Shown here in pieces: positions 56,773-64,000 of a DNA stretch of 64,000 bases; position 1 is the stretch's first letter; each line of letters starts with the position of its first letter. The DNA is from JAMXLO01 sp963818775 (lineage in GTDB: Bacteria; Pseudomonadota; Alphaproteobacteria; Acetobacterales; Acetobacteraceae). Position numbers and translations under genes: made by a program. Under the pieces are notes generated by a model. That model worked only from the letters and a program-made list of their open reading frames with translations. It did no database searches and was not told where the DNA came from. The stretch spans positions 278,626 through 342,625 of the forward strand of contig CAWFUF010000004.1 in NCBI GenBank assembly GCA_963818775.1. Reading direction: 5' to 3'.

Positions 56773-57810
56773 TCACGCCGCGATCGGGAACGGCTTGGCG
56801 AAATGGCACGCCACGGAACGCCCATCGCCCAGGCTCCGCAATGGAGGCGCGCTCTCACGACACACTGCCTGCGCGATCGGACATCGCGGATGGAAGTTGC
56901 ACCCTGCCGGCACCCGCGCCGGGCTCGGCACATCGCCGCGCAGAATGATGCGTTTCCGCTTCCGCTCCGGATCGGGCACCGGCACCGCCGACAGCAGCGC
57001 CTGTGTGTAAGGATGGTGCGGCGCGTCGAACAGCGCATCGCGTTCGGCGAGTTCCACCAGCCGACCGAGATACATCACCGCGATCCGGTACGCGATGTGC
57101 CGCACCACTGCCAGATCGTGTGAGATGAACAGATACGCGACGCCGAACCGTTCCTGCAGGTCCTGCAGCAGATTCACCACCTGCGAGCGGATCGATACGT
57201 CCAACGCCGACACCGGCTCATCGGCGACGATCAGCCGTGGCCCCGGTGCCAGCGCGCGCGCAATCGCAATACGCTGCCGCTGGCCGCCAGAGAATTCGAA
57301 CGGGTAGCGACGCCGATGAGTCGCATCCAACCCGACCAGGCGCAACAGCTCGATCACGCGCTCGCGCCGCTCCCCCCGCGTCGCGCATAGACGATACACG
57401 TCGAGCGGTTCGGCGACGATGTCCTCGACGACCTGGCGCGGGCTCAGCGATGAATACGGGTCCTGGAAGACGATCTGCATCTCGCGTCGCCTTCGTCGCA
57501 GCGCACGGTGGCCGAGAGCCAGCAGGTCCTCGCCGCCGAAGTGGATGCTGCCCGACGTCGGCTCGGTGAGACGCAGCAGCATTCGCCCGGTGGTGGACTT
57601 GCCGCAACCGGATTCACCGACCAGCGCCAGCGTCTCTCCGGCGGAGAGGTCGAACGATACGCCATCCACCGCCCGCACATGACCGATCGTGTGGATGCCC
57701 GCGGGACCGCCGGTGATGGGGAAGTGCTTGGTCAGGTGGCGGACCTGCAGCAATAGGGGCTGGGGGAGGGGGCGTTCGGGTGGGGCAGTCCTGTTTCCCG
57801 CCTCACCCAT
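56773..57810 (-). CDS. Peptide ABC transporter ATP-binding protein, DppF/OppF-type
   Basis: 345 aa from the ATG at 57808-57810, which overlaps the dppD-like stop as TGATG. Walker A is GESGCGKSTTGRML, the Q-loop is IVFQDPYSSLSPRQ, the signature is SGGQRQRIAIARAL, and Walker B is LIVADEPVSALD. The oligo_HPY C-terminus has CNFHPRCPIAQAVC. It is the second ATPase of the five-gene importer operon 56.8-62.2 kb. Confidence 0.92.
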   Translation of the reverse strand: MGEAGNRTAPPERPLPQPLLLQVRHLTKHFPITGGPAGIHTIGHVRAVDGVSFDLSAGETLALVGESGCGKSTTGRMLLRLTEPTSGSIHFGGEDLLALGHRALRRRRREMQIVFQDPYSSLSPRQVVEDIVAEPLDVYRLCATRGERRERVIELLRLVGLDATHRRRYPFEFSGGQRQRIAIARALAPGPRLIVADEPVSALDVSIRSQVVNLLQDLQERFGVAYLFISHDLAVVRHIAYRIAVMYLGRLVELAERDALFDAPHHPYTQALLSAVPVPDPERKRKRIILRGDVPSPARVPAGCNFHPRCPIAQAVCRESAPPLRSLGDGRSVACHFAKPFPIAA

Positions 57811-58778
57811 CAGGCGAGCGCCCAGCATGCGGCCTCGCCGCCGGCACCGTCACTCACCACTGGCGGCTCTTCCGTGCGGCAGATCTCGCGTGCCAGCGCG
57901 CAACGCGGATGAAATCGACAGCCCTGCGGCATGGCAAATGCGGCCGGCACGGTACCGTCGATCGTGCGCATGCGATGCTCGCGTGTCTCCAGCGACGGCA
58001 CCGCGCGCAGCAGGCCCTGTGTATACGGATGCCCTGGCGCCGCGAACAGCCGTTTCACCGGCGCGCGCTCCACCACCTTGCCGGCGTACATGACCACCAC
58101 TGTATCCACGAGATCGGCGATCACGCCGAGGTCATGGGTGATCAGAATGATTGCGGTCCCCAGCTCTTGCTGCAGCCGGCGCATCAGATCCAGAATTTGC
58201 GCCTGGATCGTCACGTCCAGCGCAGTGGTCGGTTCGTCGGCGATCAGCAGCTTCGGATGGCACGCCAGCGCCATTGCGATCACTGCGCGCTGACGCATCC
58301 CACCGGAAAGCTGATGCGGATAGGACTGCGCGCAGCGCGGTGGATCGGGGATGCCAACCAACTCCAGCATCTCCACCGCGCGTGCCAACGCTGCCGCGCG
58401 CGGCGCATCCCGATGCAGCCGCACCACCTCGGCGATCTGCTCGCCTACCGTGAACACCGGGTTCAGCGTCGTCATCGGATCCTGATAGATCATCGCCATG
58501 GCATCGCCGCGCAGCATCCGCAGCCGCGCCTCGTCCAATGCCGCGACATCCTCGCCGTCGAACATGATGCGTCCCGATACGATGCGCGCCGGGGGGCTTG
58601 GAATTAGCCGCATCAAGGCCAACGCTGTCATCGTCTTGCCACAGCCCGATTCGCCAACGATGCCGAGTGCCGACCCTGCCGACAGTGCAAATCCGATGCC
58701 GTCCACCGCGCGCACCACGCCATGTGGGGTGAACAGATGCACGCGCAGATCATCGACCGCCAATAGCGGCTCGCTCAC
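57810..58778 (-). CDS. Peptide ABC transporter ATP-binding protein, DppD/OppD-type
   Basis: 322 aa. Walker A GESGCGKTMTALALMR, Q-loop MIYQDPMTTLNPVF, signature SGGMRQRAVIAMAL, Walker B LIADEPTTALD, and a C-terminal cysteine motif CRFHPRCALAREIC. It pairs with the DppF-like ATPase. It overlaps the upstream permease gene by 4 nt (ATGA). Confidence 0.92.
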   Translation of the reverse strand: MSEPLLAVDDLRVHLFTPHGVVRAVDGIGFALSAGSALGIVGESGCGKTMTALALMRLIPSPPARIVSGRIMFDGEDVAALDEARLRMLRGDAMAMIYQDPMTTLNPVFTVGEQIAEVVRLHRDAPRAAALARAVEMLELVGIPDPPRCAQSYPHQLSGGMRQRAVIAMALACHPKLLIADEPTTALDVTIQAQILDLMRRLQQELGTAIILITHDLGVIADLVDTVVVMYAGKVVERAPVKRLFAAPGHPYTQGLLRAVPSLETREHRMRTIDGTVPAAFAMPQGCRFHPRCALAREICRTEEPPVVSDGAGGEAACWALA

Positions 58779-59644
58779 GTCTCCAGCTCCGGGTCGAGCA
58801 GGTCACGCAGCGCATCGCCCACCATATTGAACGCCAGCACCGCGACGGTGATGGCCGCGCCGGCGAATGCAGCCGGCCATGGATCGCCGACCAGATCGCC
58901 CATGCCCTCGCGGATCATGTTGCCCCAACTTGGCGCCGGCGGCTGGGTACCGAGGCCAAGGAATGACAATGCCGCCTCCAGCCGAATAGCAGTCGCGATC
59001 CATAGGCTTAGGGCAACGATCAGTGGCCCGGCGATATTCGGCAGAACATGCCGTGCCATGATGGCGAACGGCCCTCGCCCGGAGGCGATCGATGCGTCGA
59101 TGAAAGGTTCGCGACGAACTACCTGTGTTGCTGCGCGCGCCAGACGCACAAAGCGCGGGAAGAGCGCAATGGCGATCGCAATGATCGCGGTGCGGAAGCC
59201 TGGGCCGAGTGCCGCCGCGATCATCACGCCGACCAGCAGCGAGGGGAACGACATCAACAGGTCGGAGAAGCGGCTGAGCAGCCGATCTGTCCAACCGCCG
59301 AAATAACCGGCGAGCATGCCACCCCAGGTGCCGAACAGAGCCGCGAGCAATGGCGCCATCACGCCGATCGCCAACGACGCGCGCGTGCCGAGCAGCACGC
59401 GAGAGAAGACGTCGCGGCCGAAGGAGTCAGTACCGAACCAGGATTCAGCCGACGGCCCCTGGCTGGCGCTGAGAAAGCTTTGCTCGAGCGGATCGTGCGG
59501 TACCAGCAACGGCCCAGCCAGCGCAAGCACCATCAGCACCAGCACGAGCAAGACGCCGATGGTGGCAAGCGTGTTGCCGGCAATATAGGTGGCAACGACG
59601 CCGCGCCGTGCATCGCTGCCGAGACGTTCGACGAGATCGCTCAT
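58775..59644 (-). CDS. Peptide ABC transporter permease, DppC/OppC-type
   Basis: 289 aa from the ATG at 59642-59644 (GGTGGAG upstream). The N-terminal helix (NTLATIGVLLVLVLMVLALA) and LVPHDPLEQSF precede the conserved FGTDSFGRDVFSRVLLGTRA, then five helices, an EAA-like loop (DASIASGRGPFAIMARHVLP) and LSFLGLGTQPPAPSWG. It forms the pore with the adjacent DppB-like subunit. Confidence 0.92.
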   Translation of the reverse strand: MSDLVERLGSDARRGVVATYIAGNTLATIGVLLVLVLMVLALAGPLLVPHDPLEQSFLSASQGPSAESWFGTDSFGRDVFSRVLLGTRASLAIGVMAPLLAALFGTWGGMLAGYFGGWTDRLLSRFSDLLMSFPSLLVGVMIAAALGPGFRTAIIAIAIALFPRFVRLARAATQVVRREPFIDASIASGRGPFAIMARHVLPNIAGPLIVALSLWIATAIRLEAALSFLGLGTQPPAPSWGNMIREGMGDLVGDPWPAAFAGAAITVAVLAFNMVGDALRDLLDPELET

Positions 59645-59654
59645 CGCTCCACCT

Positions 59655-60590
59655 TCATCGTAGCGTGATCCGCGGGTCGATCGCGGCACAGAGCAGATCA
59701 GTGAGCAGGTTCACCAGCACAACGAAGAACGCGAACACCACGAGTCCCGCCTGGACCATCGTGTAGTCGCGCGCGGTGATACCACCGATGAGCAATTGGC
59801 CAAGGCCAGGGCGCGAGAACACGAGCTCAACTGTGATGGTGCCGGAGAGCGTAGTGAGGAGATAGATGCCCATGCCCGTCGTCACCGGAATCAGCGCATT
59901 GCGCAGCGCGTGCTTGAAGACCACCCAGCGTTCGGGCACGCCCTTGCCGCGAGCCGTGCGCACATAATCCCGCCGCAGCACTTCAAGCAGCGATGTGCGG
60001 GTCAGCCGCATGACGAAGGCCGCCATCACCAAGCCGAGTGTGACAGCGGGCAGTACGAGGTGACGTAGTGTATCGAGCAGCCCCTCACCGCCACCAAGCA
60101 TCGGGAACCAGTCGAGGTGCAACGAGAAGACGATCAGAAGCAGCACGCCGACATAGAAGTCGGGCAGGGAAAATCCGGCGAGCGCGAACAGGCGACCGAG
60201 GATGTCAGGTGCGCGATTGCGTCGTACCGCCGACCATGCACCGAGAGGAACCCCTATCACGATGCCGATCAGCGTGGCCGCCAGCGCGAGTTCGATCGTG
60301 TAGGGTAGGCTGTCGAGTAACAGTGCATTGATCGAGGTGCCGTTGGTCATCGACACGCCGAAATCGCCGATAAGGGCGTGGCGAACGAAGGAAATGTACT
60401 GCATCCACAGCGGCTGATCGAGGCCGAGTTTCTGCCGGAACGTCGCGATTGCTTCGGGTGTCGCGTACTCGCCCAGTGCCGCTATGGCCGGGTCGCCGGG
60501 AAGGATGCGCAGCGCCAGGAACACCAGCGTCAAAACCAAAAGGACAGTTGGAATCACTTCCAGCCCGCGCCGCAGGATATAGCCGCTCAT
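59655..60590 (-). CDS. Peptide ABC transporter permease, DppB/OppB-type
   Basis: 311 aa from the ATG at 60588-60590 (MSGYILRRGLEVIPTVLL). ILPGDPAIAALGEYATPEAI is the periplasmic hallmark; it has six predicted helices, the EAA loop YVRTARGKGVPERWVVFKHA, and the terminal AIDPRITLR. A longer reading to 60671 enters the upstream SBP gene and is not conserved. Confidence 0.92.
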   Translation of the reverse strand: MSGYILRRGLEVIPTVLLVLTLVFLALRILPGDPAIAALGEYATPEAIATFRQKLGLDQPLWMQYISFVRHALIGDFGVSMTNGTSINALLLDSLPYTIELALAATLIGIVIGVPLGAWSAVRRNRAPDILGRLFALAGFSLPDFYVGVLLLIVFSLHLDWFPMLGGGEGLLDTLRHLVLPAVTLGLVMAAFVMRLTRTSLLEVLRRDYVRTARGKGVPERWVVFKHALRNALIPVTTGMGIYLLTTLSGTITVELVFSRPGLGQLLIGGITARDYTMVQAGLVVFAFFVVLVNLLTDLLCAAIDPRITLR

Positions 60591-60606
60591 GGGCGCAGCC
60601 TCCCGG

Positions 60607-62187
60607 TCACTGCCGAACGCTCGCTCGGCCCAACGTGAACGTGCCCATGAATGCCTTGACCGGGAAGCCAATCTCCAGCCGCGGATTGTGCACCCACGTC
60701 CCGGCCGGACTCGGCAACGGCACTACCGGCACCTGCTGTAGAATCTGCAATTGGATATCCTTCAGCAGTGCCAGGCGCTTCGTGTCGTCCACCTCCTGAT
60801 ACGCGCGATCGATCATCGCATCGACATTCCCCGCCACATCGCCGAAATGGGAAAAATTCATGTTATGCGTCGGCTTCCCCACGATAGACCGCGAATCATA
60901 GAACGCATTCAGGATCGCCTGCGTCAGCGGCGGTTGGCCCGAGCCGTAGACGATCAGCGGATCAAGATCACGCCGGATATCCACGTGATAGCTCGCGTGA
61001 TCCACCAGCCGCATGTTGATCTGGATGCCGACCTTGCGGAGCTGCTCCTGCACGATCAGCAGGTTGGTCTTGTATTCCTCGCGTTCGCTGATGAACACCT
61101 CGATGCTGAATCCATTCGGCAATCCGGCATCGGCCAGCAGCTGCTTGCTGCGCTGCGGATCGAACGTATAGGGCCAGTCCGGCGGAATATCCTCCTTCTG
61201 CAGCGAGCCATAGAAGCCCTGTGGCGAAATCCCGTACATCGGCTCGACAAAGTCGCCGAATGCTTTAAGCCACGCCGTTGTATCAATCGCGTGCGCGATC
61301 GCCTGACGCACCCGGATATCGTCTAGCGGCTTGCGCGTCATGTTGAGGAACAGCGTCCATGTTCCGCCTGGCCGGCCATAGTCGAAGATCGCGTCCGGCT
61401 TCTGCCTCTTCAGACTCTGGAACCAGCCAGGCACCGCGGCCCCTTCGATCATATCCACGTCGCCCTTGACAAAGGCGAGCGTGCGCGCTGCGGTCTCCGT
61501 CAGGTACAGCTCCTCCTGGCGGTCGATCTTCGGCTTCCCGCCCCAGTAATGATCGAACGCGTGCAGAATGACCTTCTGCTTGGGCTCGTAGCTGGCGAAC
61601 TCGAACGGTCCGGTGCCGACCGGATTGAGCCGCAGCTTGTCGCCAAGCTGCTCCGTCGCCTTGCGGCTTTGCATATAACCGCCGAAGCGCGGCATGCAGC
61701 AAAAGGCGTAGATGAACGGATTGGGCTGACTGAGATGCATCACCACGGTGTACGCATCCGGCGTATCGACGCTCGCGATCTGACGGAAGTTGGCAGAGTA
61801 TTGCGACCCGGTCTTCGGATCGGACATTCGCTTGACGGTGAACGCGACATCGTCCGAAGTGAATTCACCGAACCCTTTCTGCCATTGCACGCCATGACGC
61901 AGATGGAACGTCCAGGTGCTCGCGTCGGGCGACATCTCCCACGCTTCAGCCAGCTCGCCCTGGAGCTGATCGGCCTGCATCCTCGTGGTTCCGTCAGGCG
62001 GGCTGACCAGCGTGTTGTAGATCTGACGGATGGCGAACTCATCGCCGTTGCCGACGCCATAGGCCGGATCGAGCGCGCCGAGATCCCGCTGCGAGACACC
62101 GACGCGCGCGATTGTTTCCGCCGATGTGGCGTGCGCACACAACATTGCGGCAACAGCGATCAGGGCACAACGCAGACGGTGCGGCAT
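60607..62187 (-). CDS. Peptide/nickel-type ABC substrate-binding protein (SBP_bac_5)
   Basis: 526 aa. A Sec signal peptide (LRCALIAVAAMLCAHATSAE, cleavage near residue 23) precedes a two-lobed SBP_bac_5: IRQIYNTLVSPPDGTTRMQA, WEMSPDASTWTFHLRHGVQW, DDIRVRQAIAHAIDTTAWLK and RSKQLLADAGLPNGFSIEVF. It is the first gene of the operon SBP-DppB-DppC-DppD-DppF. The ligand is unknown, most likely a peptide or peptide-like compound. Confidence 0.92.
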   Translation of the reverse strand: MPHRLRCALIAVAAMLCAHATSAETIARVGVSQRDLGALDPAYGVGNGDEFAIRQIYNTLVSPPDGTTRMQADQLQGELAEAWEMSPDASTWTFHLRHGVQWQKGFGEFTSDDVAFTVKRMSDPKTGSQYSANFRQIASVDTPDAYTVVMHLSQPNPFIYAFCCMPRFGGYMQSRKATEQLGDKLRLNPVGTGPFEFASYEPKQKVILHAFDHYWGGKPKIDRQEELYLTETAARTLAFVKGDVDMIEGAAVPGWFQSLKRQKPDAIFDYGRPGGTWTLFLNMTRKPLDDIRVRQAIAHAIDTTAWLKAFGDFVEPMYGISPQGFYGSLQKEDIPPDWPYTFDPQRSKQLLADAGLPNGFSIEVFISEREEYKTNLLIVQEQLRKVGIQINMRLVDHASYHVDIRRDLDPLIVYGSGQPPLTQAILNAFYDSRSIVGKPTHNMNFSHFGDVAGNVDAMIDRAYQEVDDTKRLALLKDIQLQILQQVPVVPLPSPAGTWVHNPRLEIGFPVKAFMGTFTLGRASVRQ

Positions 62188-62290
62188 GGTTATTTCCTCT
62201 CGTTACCGGTCTCACCATGCCGGCCTTGATCGGTACGGTATGCAGGCGGAGAGCGTGGCGTCAACAAACGCGATTGCGACAGGATCATTC
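62188..62290. promoter_or_regulatory. Divergent intergenic region upstream of the peptide importer operon
   Basis: 103 bp between the SBP ATG (minus) and the rph remnant (plus). The only place for the importer operon promoter; no specific box recognised. Confidence 0.35.
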
Positions 62291-62645
62291 ATGCGCCCCA
62301 TCCGGCCGCGCCGCCGATGTCTTGCGCCCGATTTCACTGACACCCGGCTTCTCGCGCCATGCCGAAGGATCGTGCCTGATCCGCATGGGCAATACCGAGG
62401 TGCTCTGTGCCGCCAGCGTGGAAGGCCGCGTGCCGCCGTTCATGCGCAACTCCGGCCAGGGCTGGGTGACGGCGGAATACGGCATGCTGCCGCGCGCGAC
62501 GCACACACGCGACGAGCGCGAAGCGGCACGCGGCAAGCGATCGGGCCGCACGCAGGAAATCCAGCGACTGATCGGCCGCGCGCTGCGTGCGGTGGTCGAT
62601 CGCTCGCAGATGGGCGAGGTCACCGTTACGCTCGACTGCGGTCGG
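62291..62645 (+). pseudogene. rph: Ribonuclease PH, frameshifted and truncated
   Basis: The ATG at 62291 starts MRP, then one extra C in the CCCC run throws the frame. The correct frame reads SGRAADVLRPISLTPGFSRH, IRMGNTEVLCAASVEGRVPP, MLPRATHTRDEREAARGKRS and MGEVTVTLDC, all typical of RNase PH (the 3'-5' phosphorolytic exoribonuclease of tRNA maturation). Similarity ends at VTLDC, before the catalytic D-V-x-Q-A-D-G-G motif and the whole second half (about 240 aa expected, about 118 present). The following 150 nt are unrelated. Confidence 0.82.
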
Positions 62646-62893
62646 ATCTTGCCACACAGCCTCGCGTTGCCGAGTGACGACGGCCGATGCGGCCCGCGCC
62701 CGAGCGCGCTGGGCGTGGTTATCGGAAAAATCCCCTCCATGTCGTGGAGATCGCTGGGGCAGAGGTCGGTGAAGGCGAGACCCGACAGTACTCGTCCGCC
62801 GCTGGGGGGCTATCTCCAGTGATTCTATCTCCAGCGGCTGCCTCGAGCATGACGGCAGCTCGCATCTCCTTTCCTCCTCTTCTCCACGGCGGC
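62646..62893. other. Stretch after the rph remnant, nothing recognised
   Basis: About 250 bp. Open in more than one frame, but no ribosome-binding site or domain could be recognised; probably residue of the event that removed the 3' half of rph. Confidence 0.4.
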
Positions 62894-63988
62894 TTATGCG
62901 GCTTTCCTATTGGCCGCGGGCGGTTGCCAGGACTTCAGAACCGGCAGGACCTCTGCCGCGAAGAGCCTTAGACTACGCTCGGAAACCTCCAACGGAGTGC
63001 CGCCGAAGCGAAAGGCAACATTGAGTTCGAAATCGCCGACGAGCTCACGGCGCGCCTCCAGCCCGCGCAGGATTTTTTCAGGTGTTCCCCAACTCGCGGC
63101 CTGCATGAAACCGGCCACCGCACCCTCCAGGCCGCCCTTCCGAGCGATCTCGGCCTTCTGCTGGTAGGCATCGTAGCCCTTCACGGTTTTGAAGTGCTCA
63201 CCCAGGAACTCATAGTGATAGAAGTTGCTTTCAACGAACTTCCCTTGGAACTGACGCGCCTCGTCCTCCGTCTTGGAGAGATCGGTTCCGCAGATACAAA
63301 ACTCGGTCATCATGATGTGAGGTGGTTCGGTGCCATGGAACTGTCGATGCAGCTCCCGACCACGCTCGATCACGGGCAGGCGCATCTCCCATGGCCGATC
63401 GGCAAACATCACCATGTGAGCACCAAGCTTGGCGGCCGACGCAACAAAATCTTCGCTCGATGCCACCGCATAGATGCGCCCATCGAAGGAATGCTGCGGA
63501 CGAGGGCGAATTTCGATGCGCGGCTGTTTGTAGTAGGGGCCGTCTCCTTCCATGAAGCCGGTTTTCAGGGCATTCACGATCATCGACGCCGCCTCGTCGA
63601 AACGCCCGCGTGACTCGTCCATGCTGAGACGAAACGCGGCGAACTCGCGGCGAGCGAGGCCGCGGCCCATACCAAAGCGAAAGCGGCCCTTGCTCAGATA
63701 GTCCAACACCGACGCCTGTTCGGCGACGCGCAGCGGATCGTGCCAAGGCAGGATCACGGCGGCGGTTCCGAGATCGATGTTCGGACAGACGCCCGTCAGA
63801 TATGACATGAGCTGGATGTTGTCGGGTACAAACGAATAGTCGTTGAAGTGATGTTCGGCCGACCAGAGGCAGTCGAACCCCAGATCAGCGGCAAGCCGCG
63901 CGAGCCGTAATTCCTCGTCCCACACCTGCGCGTCGGAGCAGCCCTGCCAGCCGTAGCTGGTGAAAGCCATCATCATTCCTACATCCAT
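62894..63988 (-). CDS. LLM-class flavin-dependent oxidoreductase (bacterial luciferase-like)
   Basis: 364 aa TIM-barrel flavoprotein. The start MDVGMMMAFTSYGWQG is followed by RLARLAADLGFDCLWSAEHH with the conserved EHH active-site segment, VILPWHDPLRVAEQASVLDY, and FRFGMGRGLARREFAAF (FMN phosphate loop). It uses FMNH2 (or F420-like flavin) to monooxygenate an unknown substrate. AGGAGAG lies just before the ATG at the window's right edge. Confidence 0.9.
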   Translation of the reverse strand: MDVGMMMAFTSYGWQGCSDAQVWDEELRLARLAADLGFDCLWSAEHHFNDYSFVPDNIQLMSYLTGVCPNIDLGTAAVILPWHDPLRVAEQASVLDYLSKGRFRFGMGRGLARREFAAFRLSMDESRGRFDEAASMIVNALKTGFMEGDGPYYKQPRIEIRPRPQHSFDGRIYAVASSEDFVASAAKLGAHMVMFADRPWEMRLPVIERGRELHRQFHGTEPPHIMMTEFCICGTDLSKTEDEARQFQGKFVESNFYHYEFLGEHFKTVKGYDAYQQKAEIARKGGLEGAVAGFMQAASWGTPEKILRGLEARRELVGDFELNVAFRFGGTPLEVSERSLRLFAAEVLPVLKSWQPPAANRKAA

Positions 63989-64000
63989 AGGGTCTCTCCT

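Overview
The window reads as high-GC chromosomal DNA from an alphaproteobacterium, probably Rhodospirillales/Acetobacteraceae-like. The reasons are an lptF-lptG-lptD-surA-ksgA operon, a MucR/Ros regulator, several dipeptide-type ABC importers, and dense operons with GTG/TTG starts and ATGA/GTGA/TTGA stop-start overlaps. The lineage is inferred from gene content only. No rRNA, tRNA or CRISPR array was recognised.

Region 1 (1-33.8 kb) is mostly ordinary chromosome. It starts with the 5' end of an HpaB-type flavin monooxygenase gene. A translationally coupled maoC-like/pyrF pair, a GlcD-type FAD dehydrogenase and a Uma2-family gene follow. A three-gene cluster (type III polyketide synthase, SAM methyltransferase, FAD oxidoreductase; 3.77-6.62 kb) looks like a phenolic-lipid or alkylpyrone/resorcinol pathway. 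After a decayed MFS transporter come the LPS-export and outer-membrane operon lptF-lptG-lptD-surA-ksgA, a group of small hydrophilic stress-type genes (one with three KGG repeats), a class III aminotransferase plus PuuB-like oxidase pair (polyamine or amine catabolism), a molybdopterin oxidoreductase, a peptide ABC importer with a fused double ATPase, an SDR gene, gltBD (glutamate synthase) and a MucR-type regulator.

Region 2 (34-56.8 kb) is an accessory island. A peptide-binding-protein gene cut off at its 3' end abuts a vapC toxin gene cut off at its 5' end. vapC' is coupled to a UvrD/Rep-type helicase with a RelE/ParE-like N-terminus. Two IS66-family elements (37,813-40,532 and 52,013-54,734), both in the same orientation, bracket about 11.5 kb holding IS21 and IS91 remnants, a small tail-anchored protein and a large minus-strand locus (41,962-51,244). 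That locus encodes an approximately 1,100-residue protein of unknown fold followed by an approximately 2,050-residue DEAD/DEAH-type helicase with a DUF1998-like zinc-cysteine C-terminus. Its size and order match a Druantia type III-like (druH-druE) anti-phage system, but both genes are broken by single-base frameshifts. A further gene upstream of it is split by the second IS66. An IS3-family element with an A8 slippery site and a 20-bp inverted repeat over its orfA start, plus IS6-like and Gfo/Idh/MocA-like scraps, closes the island.

Region 3 (56.8-64 kb) is a complete five-gene dipeptide/oligopeptide ABC importer operon on the minus strand, a truncated and frameshifted RNase PH gene, and an LLM-class flavin oxidoreductase.

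The main points of interest are the decayed Druantia-like island with its IS architecture, the toxin-like/UvrD helicase fusion, and the type III PKS cluster.
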